Part shown: piece after piece, positions 9,178 through 19,778 of the stretch | Layout: each line of letters opens with the position of its first letter | How positions within the stretch are numbered: position 1 is the stretch's first letter | NCBI GenBank assembly: GCA_004321805.1 | Contig: SGZV01000003.1 | Location: forward strand, 1-64,000 | Reading direction: 5' to 3' | Origin: an alpha proteobacterium HIMB59 | Lineage (GTDB): Bacteria; Pseudomonadota; Alphaproteobacteria; HIMB59 | DNA length: 64,000 bases | Notes under the pieces: generated by a model | What the model saw: only the letters and a program-made list of their open reading frames with translations | The model's database searches: none | Told to the model about the DNA's origin: nothing | Made by a program: the position numbers and the translations under genes

Positions 9178-10491
9178 ATGACCGATCCAAAAACATATAA
9201 ATTTAATACAAAAACTCTTCATAGTGGACACCAACCAGATAAAAATTTTGGCTCTAGAGCTGTTCCTATTTATCAATCTACATCCTATTTATTTCAAGAT
9301 GCAGACCATGCTGCTGCTCTTTTTAATCTAGAAGAGGGTGGTCATATTTATTCAAGAATTTCAAATCCTACCGTTGCTGTGCTGGAAGAAAGAGTTGCAG
9401 CATTAGAGGGTGGTTCAGCTACATTGGCTACCGCATCAGGGATGAGTGCTATGATGCTATCTCTTCTAACTATATGCAGTGCAGGTGATCATATAGTCGC
9501 TTCATCGCAATTGTATGGTGGTAGTTTTAATTTGTTGAGGCTAACACTTCCAAGATTTGGTATTGAAACTACATTTGTAAAACCTAGAGACATTGATGGT
9601 TTTAAAAATGCAATTAAGCCTAATACTAAATGTATCTTTGGTGAATTAATTGGAAACCCTGGCATTGAAATAATGAATTTACCTGAAGTTTCTAAGATTG
9701 CTAAGGATGCTGGGATCCCAGTTATTATTGATGGAACATTTAATACCCCTTATTTATGTAATTTATTTGACTTAGGAGCTGACATCATTGTTCATTCGCT
9801 TACCAAATGGATGGCAGGTCATGGAACTTCTATGGGTGGAGCAATAGTTGAAAAGGGAGAGTTTGATTGGACACAAGGTAATAAGTTCCCCACAATGACT
9901 GAACCATATATTGGTTATCATGGTTTATCTTTTGCGGAGGAATTCGGGCCAGCTGCTTTTACAATGAGGGCAAGAGCAGAGGGAATGAGAGATTTTGGAC
10001 CTTGTATGAGCCCAACAAACGCTTTCAATATTTTAACTGGAATAGAGACTTTATCTATTAGAATGGAAAAACATATTTCAAATACAAAAATTATGTTGGA
10101 TTATCTCACTAATAATGAAAATGTGACTTGGGTTAATCACCCTAGCTTATCTGATCATCCAGACCATGAAATAGCAATGAAATTAATGCCTAAAGGACCG
10201 GGTTCGATGATAGCTTTTGGTATCAAAGGGGGTAGGGAAGCTGGTCAATCTTTCATCAATGCTATGAAACTAACTTCACACTTGGCAAATGTAGGAGATG
10301 CAAAGTCTTTAGTAATTCATCCCGCATCTACAACACATTCCCAAATGGACAAACAATCTCTAGAACTTGCTGGCCTTACTGAGGATATGATTAGATTTTC
10401 AGTAGGTCTTGAAGACATGGAAGACATTATGAATGATTTTGATAATGGTTTCAGAGCTTCACAAAAACCCCGTCTTGTAGCTTCTAAATGA
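9178..10491 (+). CDS. Cys/Met metabolism PLP enzyme (O-acetylhomoserine aminocarboxypropyltransferase / cystathionine gamma-synthase family)
   Basis: KTLHSGHQPDKNFGSRAVPIYQSTSY, SRISNPTVAVLEERVAALEGG, IVHSLTKWMAGHG; ATG at 9178 preferred over the TTG at 9172. Confidence 0.88.
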   Translation: MTDPKTYKFNTKTLHSGHQPDKNFGSRAVPIYQSTSYLFQDADHAAALFNLEEGGHIYSRISNPTVAVLEERVAALEGGSATLATASGMSAMMLSLLTICSAGDHIVASSQLYGGSFNLLRLTLPRFGIETTFVKPRDIDGFKNAIKPNTKCIFGELIGNPGIEIMNLPEVSKIAKDAGIPVIIDGTFNTPYLCNLFDLGADIIVHSLTKWMAGHGTSMGGAIVEKGEFDWTQGNKFPTMTEPYIGYHGLSFAEEFGPAAFTMRARAEGMRDFGPCMSPTNAFNILTGIETLSIRMEKHISNTKIMLDYLTNNENVTWVNHPSLSDHPDHEIAMKLMPKGPGSMIAFGIKGGREAGQSFINAMKLTSHLANVGDAKSLVIHPASTTHSQMDKQSLELAGLTEDMIRFSVGLEDMEDIMNDFDNGFRASQKPRLVASK

Positions 10492-11288
10492 AGCAAAAAG
10501 TAAATGGTAAAGAAGCTTATTTCACAACTAGTGGAAGAGATATTGATAAAAATCAACCAACTATTGTTTTTGTTCATGGTAGTGGACTGACTCATGTTTC
10601 TTGGGTTCTTCAAACACGTTATTTTGCCTTTCATGGTTTTAATACTATAGCTGTAGATTTGCCAGGTCATGGCGACTCTGAGGGTCCTCCTCTAGAAACA
10701 ATAGAAGAGATGGCTGATTGGATATCTGATTTACTTGACACTTTAGAAATTAAAAAAACCTCATTTGTTGGTCATTCACAAGGATGTCTGATAGGTTTAG
10801 AATTTGCCCATCGTCATTCTGATAAATTAGAACTTTTAGCTCTTATTAATGGAAGTCTTTCTATGAAAATGAATCCTGAATTATTAAATCTTGCATTAAA
10901 CAAAGATAGTAAAGCTGTAGATTTAATGATTGATTGGGTTCACGGACCTTTAGGTCAAGTCGGAGGTCATCCTGTTCCTGGTCTTAGTCATATTGGTATG
11001 GGGAATCAATTGGTTTCTTCTAACAATAATGGTGCACTGGGTGCTGATTTTAATGCATGTGATAAATATAATAATGGTGAGAATGCTGCTAAAAGTATTA
11101 ACAAACCAACTCTCTGTATTATTGGACGTTTTGACAGAATGACGCCTAAAAAAGTTGGTTTAGAATTAGCTAGTAAAATAAATAATTCTAAAAGTGTAAT
11201 TATTGAAGACTCTGGTCATATGTCTATTCTTGAAACGGCAAGTGAAACAAAAAATCTATTGAAAGATTTTTTTAAAACTAACTATTGA
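10488..11288 (+). CDS. Alpha/beta hydrolase
   Basis: VFVHGSGLTHVSW, VDLPGHGDSEGP, nucleophile elbow GHSQG, C-terminal EDSGHMSILE; ATGA overlap with the preceding gene. Confidence 0.88.
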   Translation: MKQKVNGKEAYFTTSGRDIDKNQPTIVFVHGSGLTHVSWVLQTRYFAFHGFNTIAVDLPGHGDSEGPPLETIEEMADWISDLLDTLEIKKTSFVGHSQGCLIGLEFAHRHSDKLELLALINGSLSMKMNPELLNLALNKDSKAVDLMIDWVHGPLGQVGGHPVPGLSHIGMGNQLVSSNNNGALGADFNACDKYNNGENAAKSINKPTLCIIGRFDRMTPKKVGLELASKINNSKSVIIEDSGHMSILETASETKNLLKDFFKTNY

Positions 11289-11326
11289 TTCTTATCTTAT
11301 AAAGAATAAAGTTCTTTATATAAAAC

Positions 11327-11379
11327 AAATCGTGATTTGAACTGATTGCTGCGATTTTAAAAAAAACGCTAAAAAGTTT
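11327..11379 (+). ncRNA. Putative SAM-II-type riboswitch aptamer upstream of homocysteine S-methyltransferase
   Basis: AAATCG-TGATTTGAACTGATTGCTG-CGATTT-...-ACGCTAAAAAGTTT: P1 AAATCG(11327-11332)/CGATTT(11352-11357), GATTTG and ATTGC in the loop, GCTAAA(11368-11373) downstream, AACT(11340-11343) able to pair with AGTT(11375-11378) as the pseudoknot. Resembles the SAM-II consensus as I recall it. Confidence 0.72.
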
Positions 11380-11407
11380 TTATTTCAGTCACCATAGGAG
11401 AAGTTAA

Positions 11408-12292
11408 TTGACGAAAAATATAAATATTTTAGATGGTGGTTTTGGACAAGCCATTATAAATAAAGGCTTAAATCAAATTGGAACACTATGGGGTTGCTCA
11501 GCGTACTTAGATCAAAAAGATCATCAAAAAGTTATAGAAACTCACTTGGAATTTATAAATGCAGGAAGTAAGATAATAACTACCTCAAATTTTACGATTA
11601 GAAAACGTCGCTTAGCACAAAACAAATTAGAAAATAAATTAAAAGAATTTTTAGAAATCTCAGGTAAATTAGCTCAAGAGGCGGTTAAACTATCCAATAA
11701 GAATATCAAAATAGCAGGATCCCTTCCAACCAGAGGTGAGACTTATAAATCAGATGTTTTTTTATCAGACGAAGAACTTTTAAAAGAATTTCATGAAAGT
11801 GCTTCGATCATAAACCCTTTTGTAGATTTATTTTACCTAGATGTATTGTGTTCCTCTAAAGAAATTAAATTAGCTTTAGAGTCAATAAAGTTTTTTAATA
11901 AACAAGCTATAGTTGGAATACATCTTAAAAATAATGGTAAATTACCTTCAGGTGAGTCTATTGCTGATTTAAAAAAATTATTATCTGCATATAATATTAG
12001 AGCAGTAATTGGTGGGTGTATAAGTCCAGAAATTTATCAAAAAGTATCAAATGAATTTAAGAGCTTAGATTATGAATATGGTTTTAAAGTAAATGCTTTT
12101 GAAAATATTCCCGATAATTGGTCAATTACCCCTAATGCCAACCCCAATCTTTCTTTAGGAAAACGAAAAGATTTAGATTCAAATAAATTTGTTGAATTTT
12201 GTAAATCTGCAATAAAAGATGGAGCTTCTTTTGTGGGTGGCTGTTGTGAAATCAATCATAATCATATCAAAGCATTATCAAACGAGTTGTAA
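11408..12292 (+). CDS. Homocysteine S-methyltransferase family protein
   Basis: ILDGGFGQAIINKG, C-terminal zinc motif VGGCCEINHNHIKAL; TTG start with AGGAG 7 nt upstream. Confidence 0.88.
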   Translation: MTKNINILDGGFGQAIINKGLNQIGTLWGCSAYLDQKDHQKVIETHLEFINAGSKIITTSNFTIRKRRLAQNKLENKLKEFLEISGKLAQEAVKLSNKNIKIAGSLPTRGETYKSDVFLSDEELLKEFHESASIINPFVDLFYLDVLCSSKEIKLALESIKFFNKQAIVGIHLKNNGKLPSGESIADLKKLLSAYNIRAVIGGCISPEIYQKVSNEFKSLDYEYGFKVNAFENIPDNWSITPNANPNLSLGKRKDLDSNKFVEFCKSAIKDGASFVGGCCEINHNHIKALSNEL

Positions 12293-12321
12293 TTGTAGTT
12301 TATTCATGCTCTTATTAAGAC

Positions 12322-12663
12322 ATGAAGCATCAAGGTTCTTGTCACTGTCATTCAGTAAAATTTGAGATTGAGTCAAATTTAGAAAAAATAGTTCAATGTA
12401 ATTGTTCTATTTGCATTAGAAGAAATGCTAAAATGATTATGATTCCAAAAGAAAACTTTAAGCTCTTAGAGGGATCAAAAGATTTATCCCTGTATCAATT
12501 CAATACAGATATAGCTAAACATTTTTTTTGTAAAAAATGCGGTATCTATACCCATCACAATAGAAAATCTGATCCTAATGGAATGGGTGTTAATTTGGGT
12601 TGTATCGAAGATATAGATCCCATGGAATTTAAAGCGATAAAATTTGACGGCAAAAAGCTTTAA
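12322..12663 (+). CDS. GFA family protein (CENP-V/GFA, Zn-binding)
   Basis: GSCHCHSVKFEIE, VQCNCSICIRRNA, HFFCKKCGIYTHH. Confidence 0.9.
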   Translation: MKHQGSCHCHSVKFEIESNLEKIVQCNCSICIRRNAKMIMIPKENFKLLEGSKDLSLYQFNTDIAKHFFCKKCGIYTHHNRKSDPNGMGVNLGCIEDIDPMEFKAIKFDGKKL

Positions 12664-12709
12664 TATTTATCAATCCTTGATTTTAATATGAAAAAAACTA
12701 ATATTGGCC

Positions 12710-14179
12710 ATGGCTCAAGTTAAAGAATTTTTAACATTTGACGATGTTCTTTTAAAACCAAGAATTTCAAACGTTCTACCCAATGATGTTGAAATATCTA
12801 CCAACATTACAAAAGACATTAAATTAAATATACCGATTATATCTGCTGCTATGGATACTGTAACAGAGTCCAAAATGGCAATTTCCATGTCTCAAAATGG
12901 CGGGTTAGGAGTTATTCATAAAAACTTCGATATAGAAACACAGGCATCAGAGGTAAAGCGTGTCAAAAGATTTGAAGCGGGTATTGTCTACAATCCAATA
13001 ACTATGAAACCAGACAATACAATAGAAGATGTCTTAACTGTAATGGAGCAGCATAATATATCTGGTTTTCCTGTCGTCGATAATAATAATAAATTAAAAG
13101 GGATAATTACCAATCGTGATGTTCGTTTTGTAATTAATAAAAAAACTAAAGTCAAAGATTTGATGACTAAAAAAGTCATTACAATTACTAAAAATCAATC
13201 AACAGCTATGTCTTCATTTGGATTAGCAAAAAAATTATTACAAGAAAATAGAATTGAGAAATTAGTAGTAACTGACAAAAATCAAAAATGTATAGGTTTA
13301 ATCACTGTTAAAGATATTCAACGAGGTGAAAAGTTTCCTAATTCTGTAAGAGATAAAAATGGTCAATTATTAGTAGGGGCTGCTATTGGCAGTAAACCCA
13401 ATGATTTACTTAGAGCAATTGAATTAGAAAAAGCTGGAGTTGATATAATTTTTATCGATACAGCTCATGGTCATTCTAAAACCGTGTTAGATGCTTTTAA
13501 AAATATAAGAAAAAAATTACATCTTCCGATTGTAGTTGGTAATATAGCCACGCCTGAAGCAGCTAAAGATTTAATTAAGTTTGGTGCTGATGCTATTAAG
13601 GTTGGAATTGGTCCAGGATCAATTTGTACTACACGTATTGTAGCAGGAGTAGGAGTGCCTCAATTTACTGCTATACAAGAAATTTCAAAAATATCATCAA
13701 AATCAAAAGTTCCAATGATTTCGGATGGTGGTATTCGATATTCTGGGGACATCGTAAAAGCATTAGCTGTTGGCGCTAACAGCATTATGGCTGGTTCTTT
13801 GTTTGCAGGAACTGATGAGTCACCAGGTGAGGTTTTCCTTTTCCAGGGAAGGTCATATAAATCGTATAGAGGTATGGGTTCATTGGGAGCTATGGCAAGA
13901 GGCTCTGCTGACAGATATTTCCAAGATGAAATTAATGAAGCCATCAAACTAGTTCCTGAGGGAATTGAGGGCAGAATTCCTTATAAGGGACCTGTATCAA
14001 ATGTCTTATTTCAATTAACTGGTGGTTTGAGATCTGGTATGGGTTACACAGGATCAAAAAATTTAACTCAACTGAAAAAAAATGCTGAATTTGTAAGACT
14101 AACCAATTCAGGTATTAATGAGAGCCACGTTCATGGCGTTCAAGTTACTAAAGAAGCTCCAAATTATCGCTCCAATTGA
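12710..14179 (+). CDS. guaB: IMP dehydrogenase
   Basis: [16 protein letters not shown], two CBS domains, catalytic loop [36 protein letters not shown]. Confidence 0.98.
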   Translation: MAQVKEFLTFDDVLLKPRISNVLPNDVEISTNITKDIKLNIPIISAAMDTVTESKMAISMSQNGGLGVIHKNFDIETQASEVKRVKRFEAGIVYNPITMKPDNTIEDVLTVMEQHNISGFPVVDNNNKLKGIITNRDVRFVINKKTKVKDLMTKKVITITKNQSTAMSSFGLAKKLLQENRIEKLVVTDKNQKCIGLITVKDIQRGEKFPNSVRDKNGQLLVGAAIGSKPNDLLRAIELEKAGVDIIFIDTAHGHSKTVLDAFKNIRKKLHLPIVVGNIATPEAAKDLIKFGADAIKVGIGPGSICTTRIVAGVGVPQFTAIQEISKISSKSKVPMISDGGIRYSGDIVKALAVGANSIMAGSLFAGTDESPGEVFLFQGRSYKSYRGMGSLGAMARGSADRYFQDEINEAIKLVPEGIEGRIPYKGPVSNVLFQLTGGLRSGMGYTGSKNLTQLKKNAEFVRLTNSGINESHVHGVQVTKEAPNYRSN

Positions 14180-15714
14180 CAAAATCTGTTTTAATTATTG
14201 ATTTCGGTTCGCAGTATACGCACTTAATTGGAAGAAAAATTCGTGAACTTGGTATTTATGCTGAGATCTATCCACCTAAATACTTAAATAATGTTACTAA
14301 TATTCTTAATCACTCTGTTCTAATTTTATCTGGTGGTCCTGACTCGGTTTTAAATAAAAATTCACCAAAAATAGATATTCCTTTAGCTCAAATTCCTATT
14401 CCTATTTTAGGTATATGTTATGGATTTCAGTATATCGCAAATGAATTTGGTGGTGAAATAGAAAAAAGTAATCATCGTGAATACGGCAAAACAATTATTA
14501 AAATTGGAAAATCAGATTTTTTTAAAGATACCCAAACAGAACAACAAGTATGGATGTCTCATGGTGATAGTTTAAAGACAATTCCAAAGGGTTTTAAAGT
14601 TTTAGCTAAAACTAGAAATAAAGTCCCAACTGTAATATCCAAAAAAAATATATTTGCTATTCAATTCCATTGTGAAGTTACTCACACTGAATATGGTACT
14701 CAAATTTTAAAAAATTATTTATTTGACTTGTGTCAATTAAAGCCCAATTGGAGAAATAATGATTTACATCAAACAATTGGTAGATATTTCAAAATTAATG
14801 TGAAAGAAAAAAAACCACATATAATTTGTGCAGTTTCTGGCGGTGTCGACTCTACTGTTTTAGCATTTGCAATATCTAAATATATAAAACTTGAAAATGT
14901 TCACTTCATATTTGTTAATAATGGTTTACTTAGAAAATATGATGTTAAAAATATTAAAGCGGTCTTTAAGTCTTTTAATCTTAAATTAAATATTATCAAC
15001 GCTGAACATATGTTCTTAAAGAAATTAAAAAATATTACTGACCCAGAGCATAAAAGAAAAGTTATAGGTGGTTTATTTATTGAAGTCTTTTCTAAATATA
15101 TTCGAAAATTAGACCAAAAAGATTTTTATTTAGCTCAAGGAACTTTGTACACTGATATTATTGAAAGTCGCTCCTATCATGGGGGAAAAAGTGTAACAAT
15201 AAAATCACATCATAATGTTGGGGGCCTTCCAAAAGACCTCAAATTTGATGTAATTGAGCCCTTTAGAGAGTTATTTAAGGATGAAGTTAGGAGATTGGGT
15301 CTTTTTTACAAGCTTGATGAGAGGTTTATTAATCGTCATCCTTTTCCAGGTCCAGGATTAGGTATTAGGTGTATTGGTAAAGTTAACAAACAGCGATTAG
15401 ACACCTTAAGAGATATTGATGAGATATTTATCAATTTCTTAATTGAGAAAGACTTATACAACAAATCCTGGCAGGCATTTGCAGTCTTATTGCCAGTAAA
15501 GTCTGTTGGTGTAATGGGGGATGAAAGAACCTATGAAGAAACTTGTGTTTTAAGGTGCATTAATTCTGTTGATGGAATGACTGCAGATGTAACCAATATT
15601 GACATTTCAATTTTATCCGAAGTAGCAACTTTGATTGTTAACAAAGTCCCAAGAGTGAATAAAGTTTTATATGATATAACGAGTAAACCACCATCTACTA
15701 TTGAGTGGGAATGA
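14176..15714 (+). CDS. guaA: GMP synthase (glutamine-hydrolysing)
   Basis: Class I amidotransferase (GICYGFQYIA) plus PP-loop (AVSGGVDSTV) and C-terminal NRHPFPGPGLGIRC; TTG start overlapping the guaB stop (TTGA). Confidence 0.98.
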   Translation: MTKSVLIIDFGSQYTHLIGRKIRELGIYAEIYPPKYLNNVTNILNHSVLILSGGPDSVLNKNSPKIDIPLAQIPIPILGICYGFQYIANEFGGEIEKSNHREYGKTIIKIGKSDFFKDTQTEQQVWMSHGDSLKTIPKGFKVLAKTRNKVPTVISKKNIFAIQFHCEVTHTEYGTQILKNYLFDLCQLKPNWRNNDLHQTIGRYFKINVKEKKPHIICAVSGGVDSTVLAFAISKYIKLENVHFIFVNNGLLRKYDVKNIKAVFKSFNLKLNIINAEHMFLKKLKNITDPEHKRKVIGGLFIEVFSKYIRKLDQKDFYLAQGTLYTDIIESRSYHGGKSVTIKSHHNVGGLPKDLKFDVIEPFRELFKDEVRRLGLFYKLDERFINRHPFPGPGLGIRCIGKVNKQRLDTLRDIDEIFINFLIEKDLYNKSWQAFAVLLPVKSVGVMGDERTYEETCVLRCINSVDGMTADVTNIDISILSEVATLIVNKVPRVNKVLYDITSKPPSTIEWE

Positions 15715-15848
15715 ATTTAGATATTTCGAAAAAGCTAAAATCTAATTTTTTAATTTTTGATAAAATTCTCTATCTAATTTTTTAAAAATTTTAATTATTT
15801 TCTTTTGTTGTTTTTTTTTAGATATATAGTTTTAATGATTATAAGCAG

Positions 15849-17213
15849 ATGAGTAATATTAAAAAATTTTTTTTATTTTTTATCTTTTTTTTTATTCTAA
15901 ATAATCTCAATGGTCAGGAAATACCAAAAACAAAATCATATTATGTCGTAGATAGCTATTGTTGTGGAGGAGAGGACTCCGATCCTCATGCTGTTTTTGG
16001 GGTTGAGTCTCCAAATGGGTATATATTATTGGGTAAATCTCTTGATGATACATATACAGAAAATGGATTTGCTGTAAAAATTTCTAAAAACCTTCCTGAT
16101 GAAAAATTGTTTCTTCATCCTGATGAAGAAGAAACATTTGATTGGTCATTAGTTGATGGCGAAAATGGAATGAGAGAGGGTTTTAATTCTGCTGTTGTTT
16201 TTAATGAGCATATTTTTATCGCAGGATATAAAGAAACCAAAAAGAATGTTATTGATAGATACTTGATAAAAGTTGGTTTAAGCGATGGTAAAGTAGTTTG
16301 GTCTAAGACCTTTCCAAGCAAATCAAATAAAAAATCGAGTGCTTTTGAATCTGTTATACTTACCAATGAGAATGGCATTCTCCTAACAGGCGTTACTAAT
16401 TCATCATATGATGAACTTGAGGGTTTTAAGTCTTATGGCAATCCTACTTCTGGTAATGCTTTTTCAATGTATCTATCAAGTGAAAATTTAATCTCTAATG
16501 ATCCACCTTTGAACCCAAACTGGGAAAAACAATATAAAAATTCTTTAACTGGAAAAAGTATAAAAAATATTAATGGTTCAAATGATTTTCTAATTGCTAG
16601 CTCTTCTCATGAGCCAACAGTAGCTAAAGTTTTAAAGATAGATAAAGATGGAAATTTAATTTGGGATAAAAAATACCCAAATCATGGAGAAATAACAGAT
16701 ATTGTCTCATTTCAGGATAGTTTTTATCTCTCTGGACATAATGGGAGTCATAGAACAGGTATAGATGGAAGCATTACAAAAATTTCTAGTGATGGTAAAA
16801 AAATTTGGAATAAGTCCTATGGAAATACTAAAGAGGTGAATCATGATTTTTTTGAAGAATCTTTAGTTGAAAATAATCTAATATTTGATGAATGCTGGTC
16901 AATTACAAGTATATTGAATGAAGGAATTGTTATGGCTTGTGGAACGGGCATAGAAGAATGTGAGAGTGTGCCTGAAAATACTCAGGCTAAATGTGAAGAA
17001 GATCCTAGAACTACTTGGAGGAGTTATTTAGTAAAAATTGATTCTAGTGGTGACATTATATGGGAAAAAACAGGTTCATTTACTTTTCCAGGTGAGGAGG
17101 ATACTGATGATTTACCTTCTACTGCCTCAGAGTGGATATTTATTACTCAAGAGGGTTATGTTGCATCTATAATTGATTTAGCATTTGGAATTGGTTTAGA
17201 AATTTTAGAATAA
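15849..17213 (+). CDS. Secreted beta-propeller-like protein of unknown function
   Basis: N-terminal signal peptide; repeated blades of the form KI(D/S)xxGxxIWxK (KIDKDGNLIWDKKYP, KISSDGKKIWNKSYG, KIDSSGDIIWEKTG). Confidence 0.65.
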   Translation: MSNIKKFFLFFIFFFILNNLNGQEIPKTKSYYVVDSYCCGGEDSDPHAVFGVESPNGYILLGKSLDDTYTENGFAVKISKNLPDEKLFLHPDEEETFDWSLVDGENGMREGFNSAVVFNEHIFIAGYKETKKNVIDRYLIKVGLSDGKVVWSKTFPSKSNKKSSAFESVILTNENGILLTGVTNSSYDELEGFKSYGNPTSGNAFSMYLSSENLISNDPPLNPNWEKQYKNSLTGKSIKNINGSNDFLIASSSHEPTVAKVLKIDKDGNLIWDKKYPNHGEITDIVSFQDSFYLSGHNGSHRTGIDGSITKISSDGKKIWNKSYGNTKEVNHDFFEESLVENNLIFDECWSITSILNEGIVMACGTGIEECESVPENTQAKCEEDPRTTWRSYLVKIDSSGDIIWEKTGSFTFPGEEDTDDLPSTASEWIFITQEGYVASIIDLAFGIGLEILE

Positions 17214-17275
17214 GATTAATTTAAATTTTTATAATTAAAATTTCTCTAAACAATTTAAATTTGTATTTATAAATA

Positions 17276-18463
17276 ATGGAAACATTAAAACATTTTGATG
17301 TTATAATTATTGGCGCTGGAGCAGCAGGTATGATGTGTGCAATAGAGTCAGGTAAAAGGGGAAGGTCTGTTCTTTTATTAGATCATGCCAAAAAAATTGG
17401 TGAAAAAATTAGAATATCTGGAGGAGGAAGATGTAATTTTACTAATTTAAATACACATCCCTCGAAATTTATATCATCTAACAAAAAATTTATGGTTTCA
17501 GCTTTAAATCAGTACACCCACAATGATTTTATTAAATTAGTTGAATCTCATAATATTAAATTTCATGAAAAAAAACTTGGTCAGCTTTTCTGTGATAATA
17601 GTTCTCAGCAAATTATTGATATGCTTCTTGATGAGTGTAAAAAAGCAAATGTAAATCTTTTAACTGATGTAATTATTCAAAATATTTCAAAAAATGAAAC
17701 AAATTATTCTGTTGAGCTAATAGATTATATTTATTCATCATCTTCAATAGTTGTTGCTACAGGAGGATTATCAATACCTAAAATAGGAGCAACAAAATTT
17801 GGTTATGACATAGCTAAAAAATTTGATTTAGATGTAATATCTCCCTCAGCTGCTTTAGTTCCTTTAACATTTAGTAATAATATCTTAGATATGTGCAAAA
17901 ATTTAACAGGTATATCTCAGGATGCTATTGTCTCATATGGTAAAACTTTTTTTAAAGAAGGAATGCTTTTCACTCATCGTGGATTAAGTGGTCCATCTAT
18001 CTTACAAATATCTTCCTATTGGAAATTGACTAATGAAATTAATATAAACCTATGTCCTGATTTAGATGTGGTGAGTTATTTAGGTAATAAAAAAAAATTA
18101 AATTCCAAACAAGATATAAGTTCAGTTATATCTGAGATAGTGCCTAAAAGATTAGCTTTATCTATCTGCAATTATTTGAATATTAATGGAAAAATTTCTG
18201 AAATTCCCAATAAAATTTTAATAGTTTTGGCTAATTTTTTAAATTCATGGAGTCTTAAACCCACTGGAACTGAGGGTTATCGCACAGCTGAGGTTACATT
18301 AGGTGGAGTTAATACCAATGAACTTTCATCAAAAACAATGATGTCAAAAAAACATGAAGGGTTATTTTTCATTGGAGAGGTAGTTGATGTAACTGGACAT
18401 TTGGGTGGTTATAATTTTCAGTGGGCATGGTCTTCTGGTTATGTTGCTGGTCAATATACCTAA
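17276..18463 (+). CDS. HI0933/YhiN-type NAD(P)/FAD-dependent flavoprotein
   Basis: DVIIIGAGAAGMMCAIESGKRGRSVLLLDHAKKIGEKIRISGGGRCNFTN and C-terminal GLFFIGEVVDVTGHLGGYNFQWAWSSG. Confidence 0.95.
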   Translation: METLKHFDVIIIGAGAAGMMCAIESGKRGRSVLLLDHAKKIGEKIRISGGGRCNFTNLNTHPSKFISSNKKFMVSALNQYTHNDFIKLVESHNIKFHEKKLGQLFCDNSSQQIIDMLLDECKKANVNLLTDVIIQNISKNETNYSVELIDYIYSSSSIVVATGGLSIPKIGATKFGYDIAKKFDLDVISPSAALVPLTFSNNILDMCKNLTGISQDAIVSYGKTFFKEGMLFTHRGLSGPSILQISSYWKLTNEININLCPDLDVVSYLGNKKKLNSKQDISSVISEIVPKRLALSICNYLNINGKISEIPNKILIVLANFLNSWSLKPTGTEGYRTAEVTLGGVNTNELSSKTMMSKKHEGLFFIGEVVDVTGHLGGYNFQWAWSSGYVAGQYT

Positions 18464-18520
18464 TTTGCATATAATTTCTTTTATACTTCAGATATTTAAA
18501 AAAAAATCTATCTTATAGCT

Positions 18521-19708
18521 GTGAAAAACGAATTTAATAGAATTGAACGATTGCCTCCATATATATTTGGAGAAATCAATAAACTTAAAGCTAAACTAAG
18601 AAAAGATGGTAAAGACATTATTGATTTCGGTATGGGTAACCCAGATATGCCAACACCTAAGCATATAAGAGAGAAATTAAAAGAAGTAACTGATAAACCT
18701 GGTACGGGTAGGTACTCTATGAGTAGGGGTGTACCTGGATTAAGAAAGGCTCAAGCTAAATATTATGAAAGAAGATTTGGTGTAAAATTAAATCCTGAAA
18801 ATGAAATAGTTGTTACACTTGGATCTAAGGAAGGTTTGGCAAATTTAGCACAGGCGATATCTTCTCCAGGAGATATTATTATTTCTCCTAATCCATCATA
18901 CCCAATTCACCCTTATGGTTTTATTATAGCTGGAGCATCCTTAAGACATTTACGAACAATGAGTGATGGTGTGTTTGATATTGAAAAGTATCTAAAAAGA
19001 TTGGACCGTTCTATAAGACATAGCTCACCTTCACCTGTTGCTATGATTGTGTCTTTTCCTTCTAATCCTACTGCTCAAGTAGTTGATTTAGATTTTTACA
19101 AAGAAATTATTAAGATAGCTTTAAAGTATAATATTTATGTACTATCTGATTTGGCTTATGCAGAAATATATTTCGATAAGAACCCTCCGCCTTCCATATT
19201 ACAAGTTAATAGAGCTAAACAAATAGCAGTTGAATTTACGTCAATGTCTAAAACTTATGCTATGGCTGGATGGAGAATTGGTTTTGCCGTAGGTAATAAA
19301 AAATTAATTGAGGCATTAACCAAAATTAAATCTTATCTTGATTATGGCGCATTTACTCCTGTACAAGTGGCGGCTGCAACTGCTTTGAACGGTCCACAGT
19401 CATGTGTATCAGAAATAAGAGCTACATATCAGAGCAGAAGAGATGTTTTAGTAGAATCTATGAGTCGTTCAGGTTGGGAGATACCTAAGCCTGAAGCTAG
19501 TATGTTTGCTTGGGCACCTATCCCTGAAAAATACAAGGACAAAGGCTCTCTTAAGTTTGCTAAAGATTTAATGACCAAAGCAGATGTAGCTGTCTCACCA
19601 GGAATAGCATTTGGAGAGTATGGAGAGGGATTTGTAAGAATAGGTTTAGTTGAAAATGAACAAAGAATTAGGCAGGCAGCTAAAAATATAAGGAATTTAA
19701 AACTATAA
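18521..19708 (+). CDS. Class I/II aminotransferase (AlaC / LL-diaminopimelate aminotransferase-like)
   Basis: FGMGNPDMPTP, YSMSRGVPGLRKA, SMSKTYAMAGWRIGFAVG; GTG start. Confidence 0.9.
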   Translation: MKNEFNRIERLPPYIFGEINKLKAKLRKDGKDIIDFGMGNPDMPTPKHIREKLKEVTDKPGTGRYSMSRGVPGLRKAQAKYYERRFGVKLNPENEIVVTLGSKEGLANLAQAISSPGDIIISPNPSYPIHPYGFIIAGASLRHLRTMSDGVFDIEKYLKRLDRSIRHSSPSPVAMIVSFPSNPTAQVVDLDFYKEIIKIALKYNIYVLSDLAYAEIYFDKNPPPSILQVNRAKQIAVEFTSMSKTYAMAGWRIGFAVGNKKLIEALTKIKSYLDYGAFTPVQVAAATALNGPQSCVSEIRATYQSRRDVLVESMSRSGWEIPKPEASMFAWAPIPEKYKDKGSLKFAKDLMTKADVAVSPGIAFGEYGEGFVRIGLVENEQRIRQAAKNIRNLKL

Positions 19709-19778
19709 TTCCCTAAATAACTAAAAAATAAAATATTGCTTATATCCTCGATAATTATATAAAAACAAACTTTAAACT

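Noticed and set aside
12704-12712. TTG start for guaB at 12704
   Set aside because: ATG at 12710 gives the usual IMPDH N-terminus; the TTG adds two residues without support.
12988-13952. ORFs nested in or antisense to guaB (12988..13179, 13660..13947, 13770..13952)
   Set aside because: They overlap a clear IMP dehydrogenase frame and have low-complexity translations.
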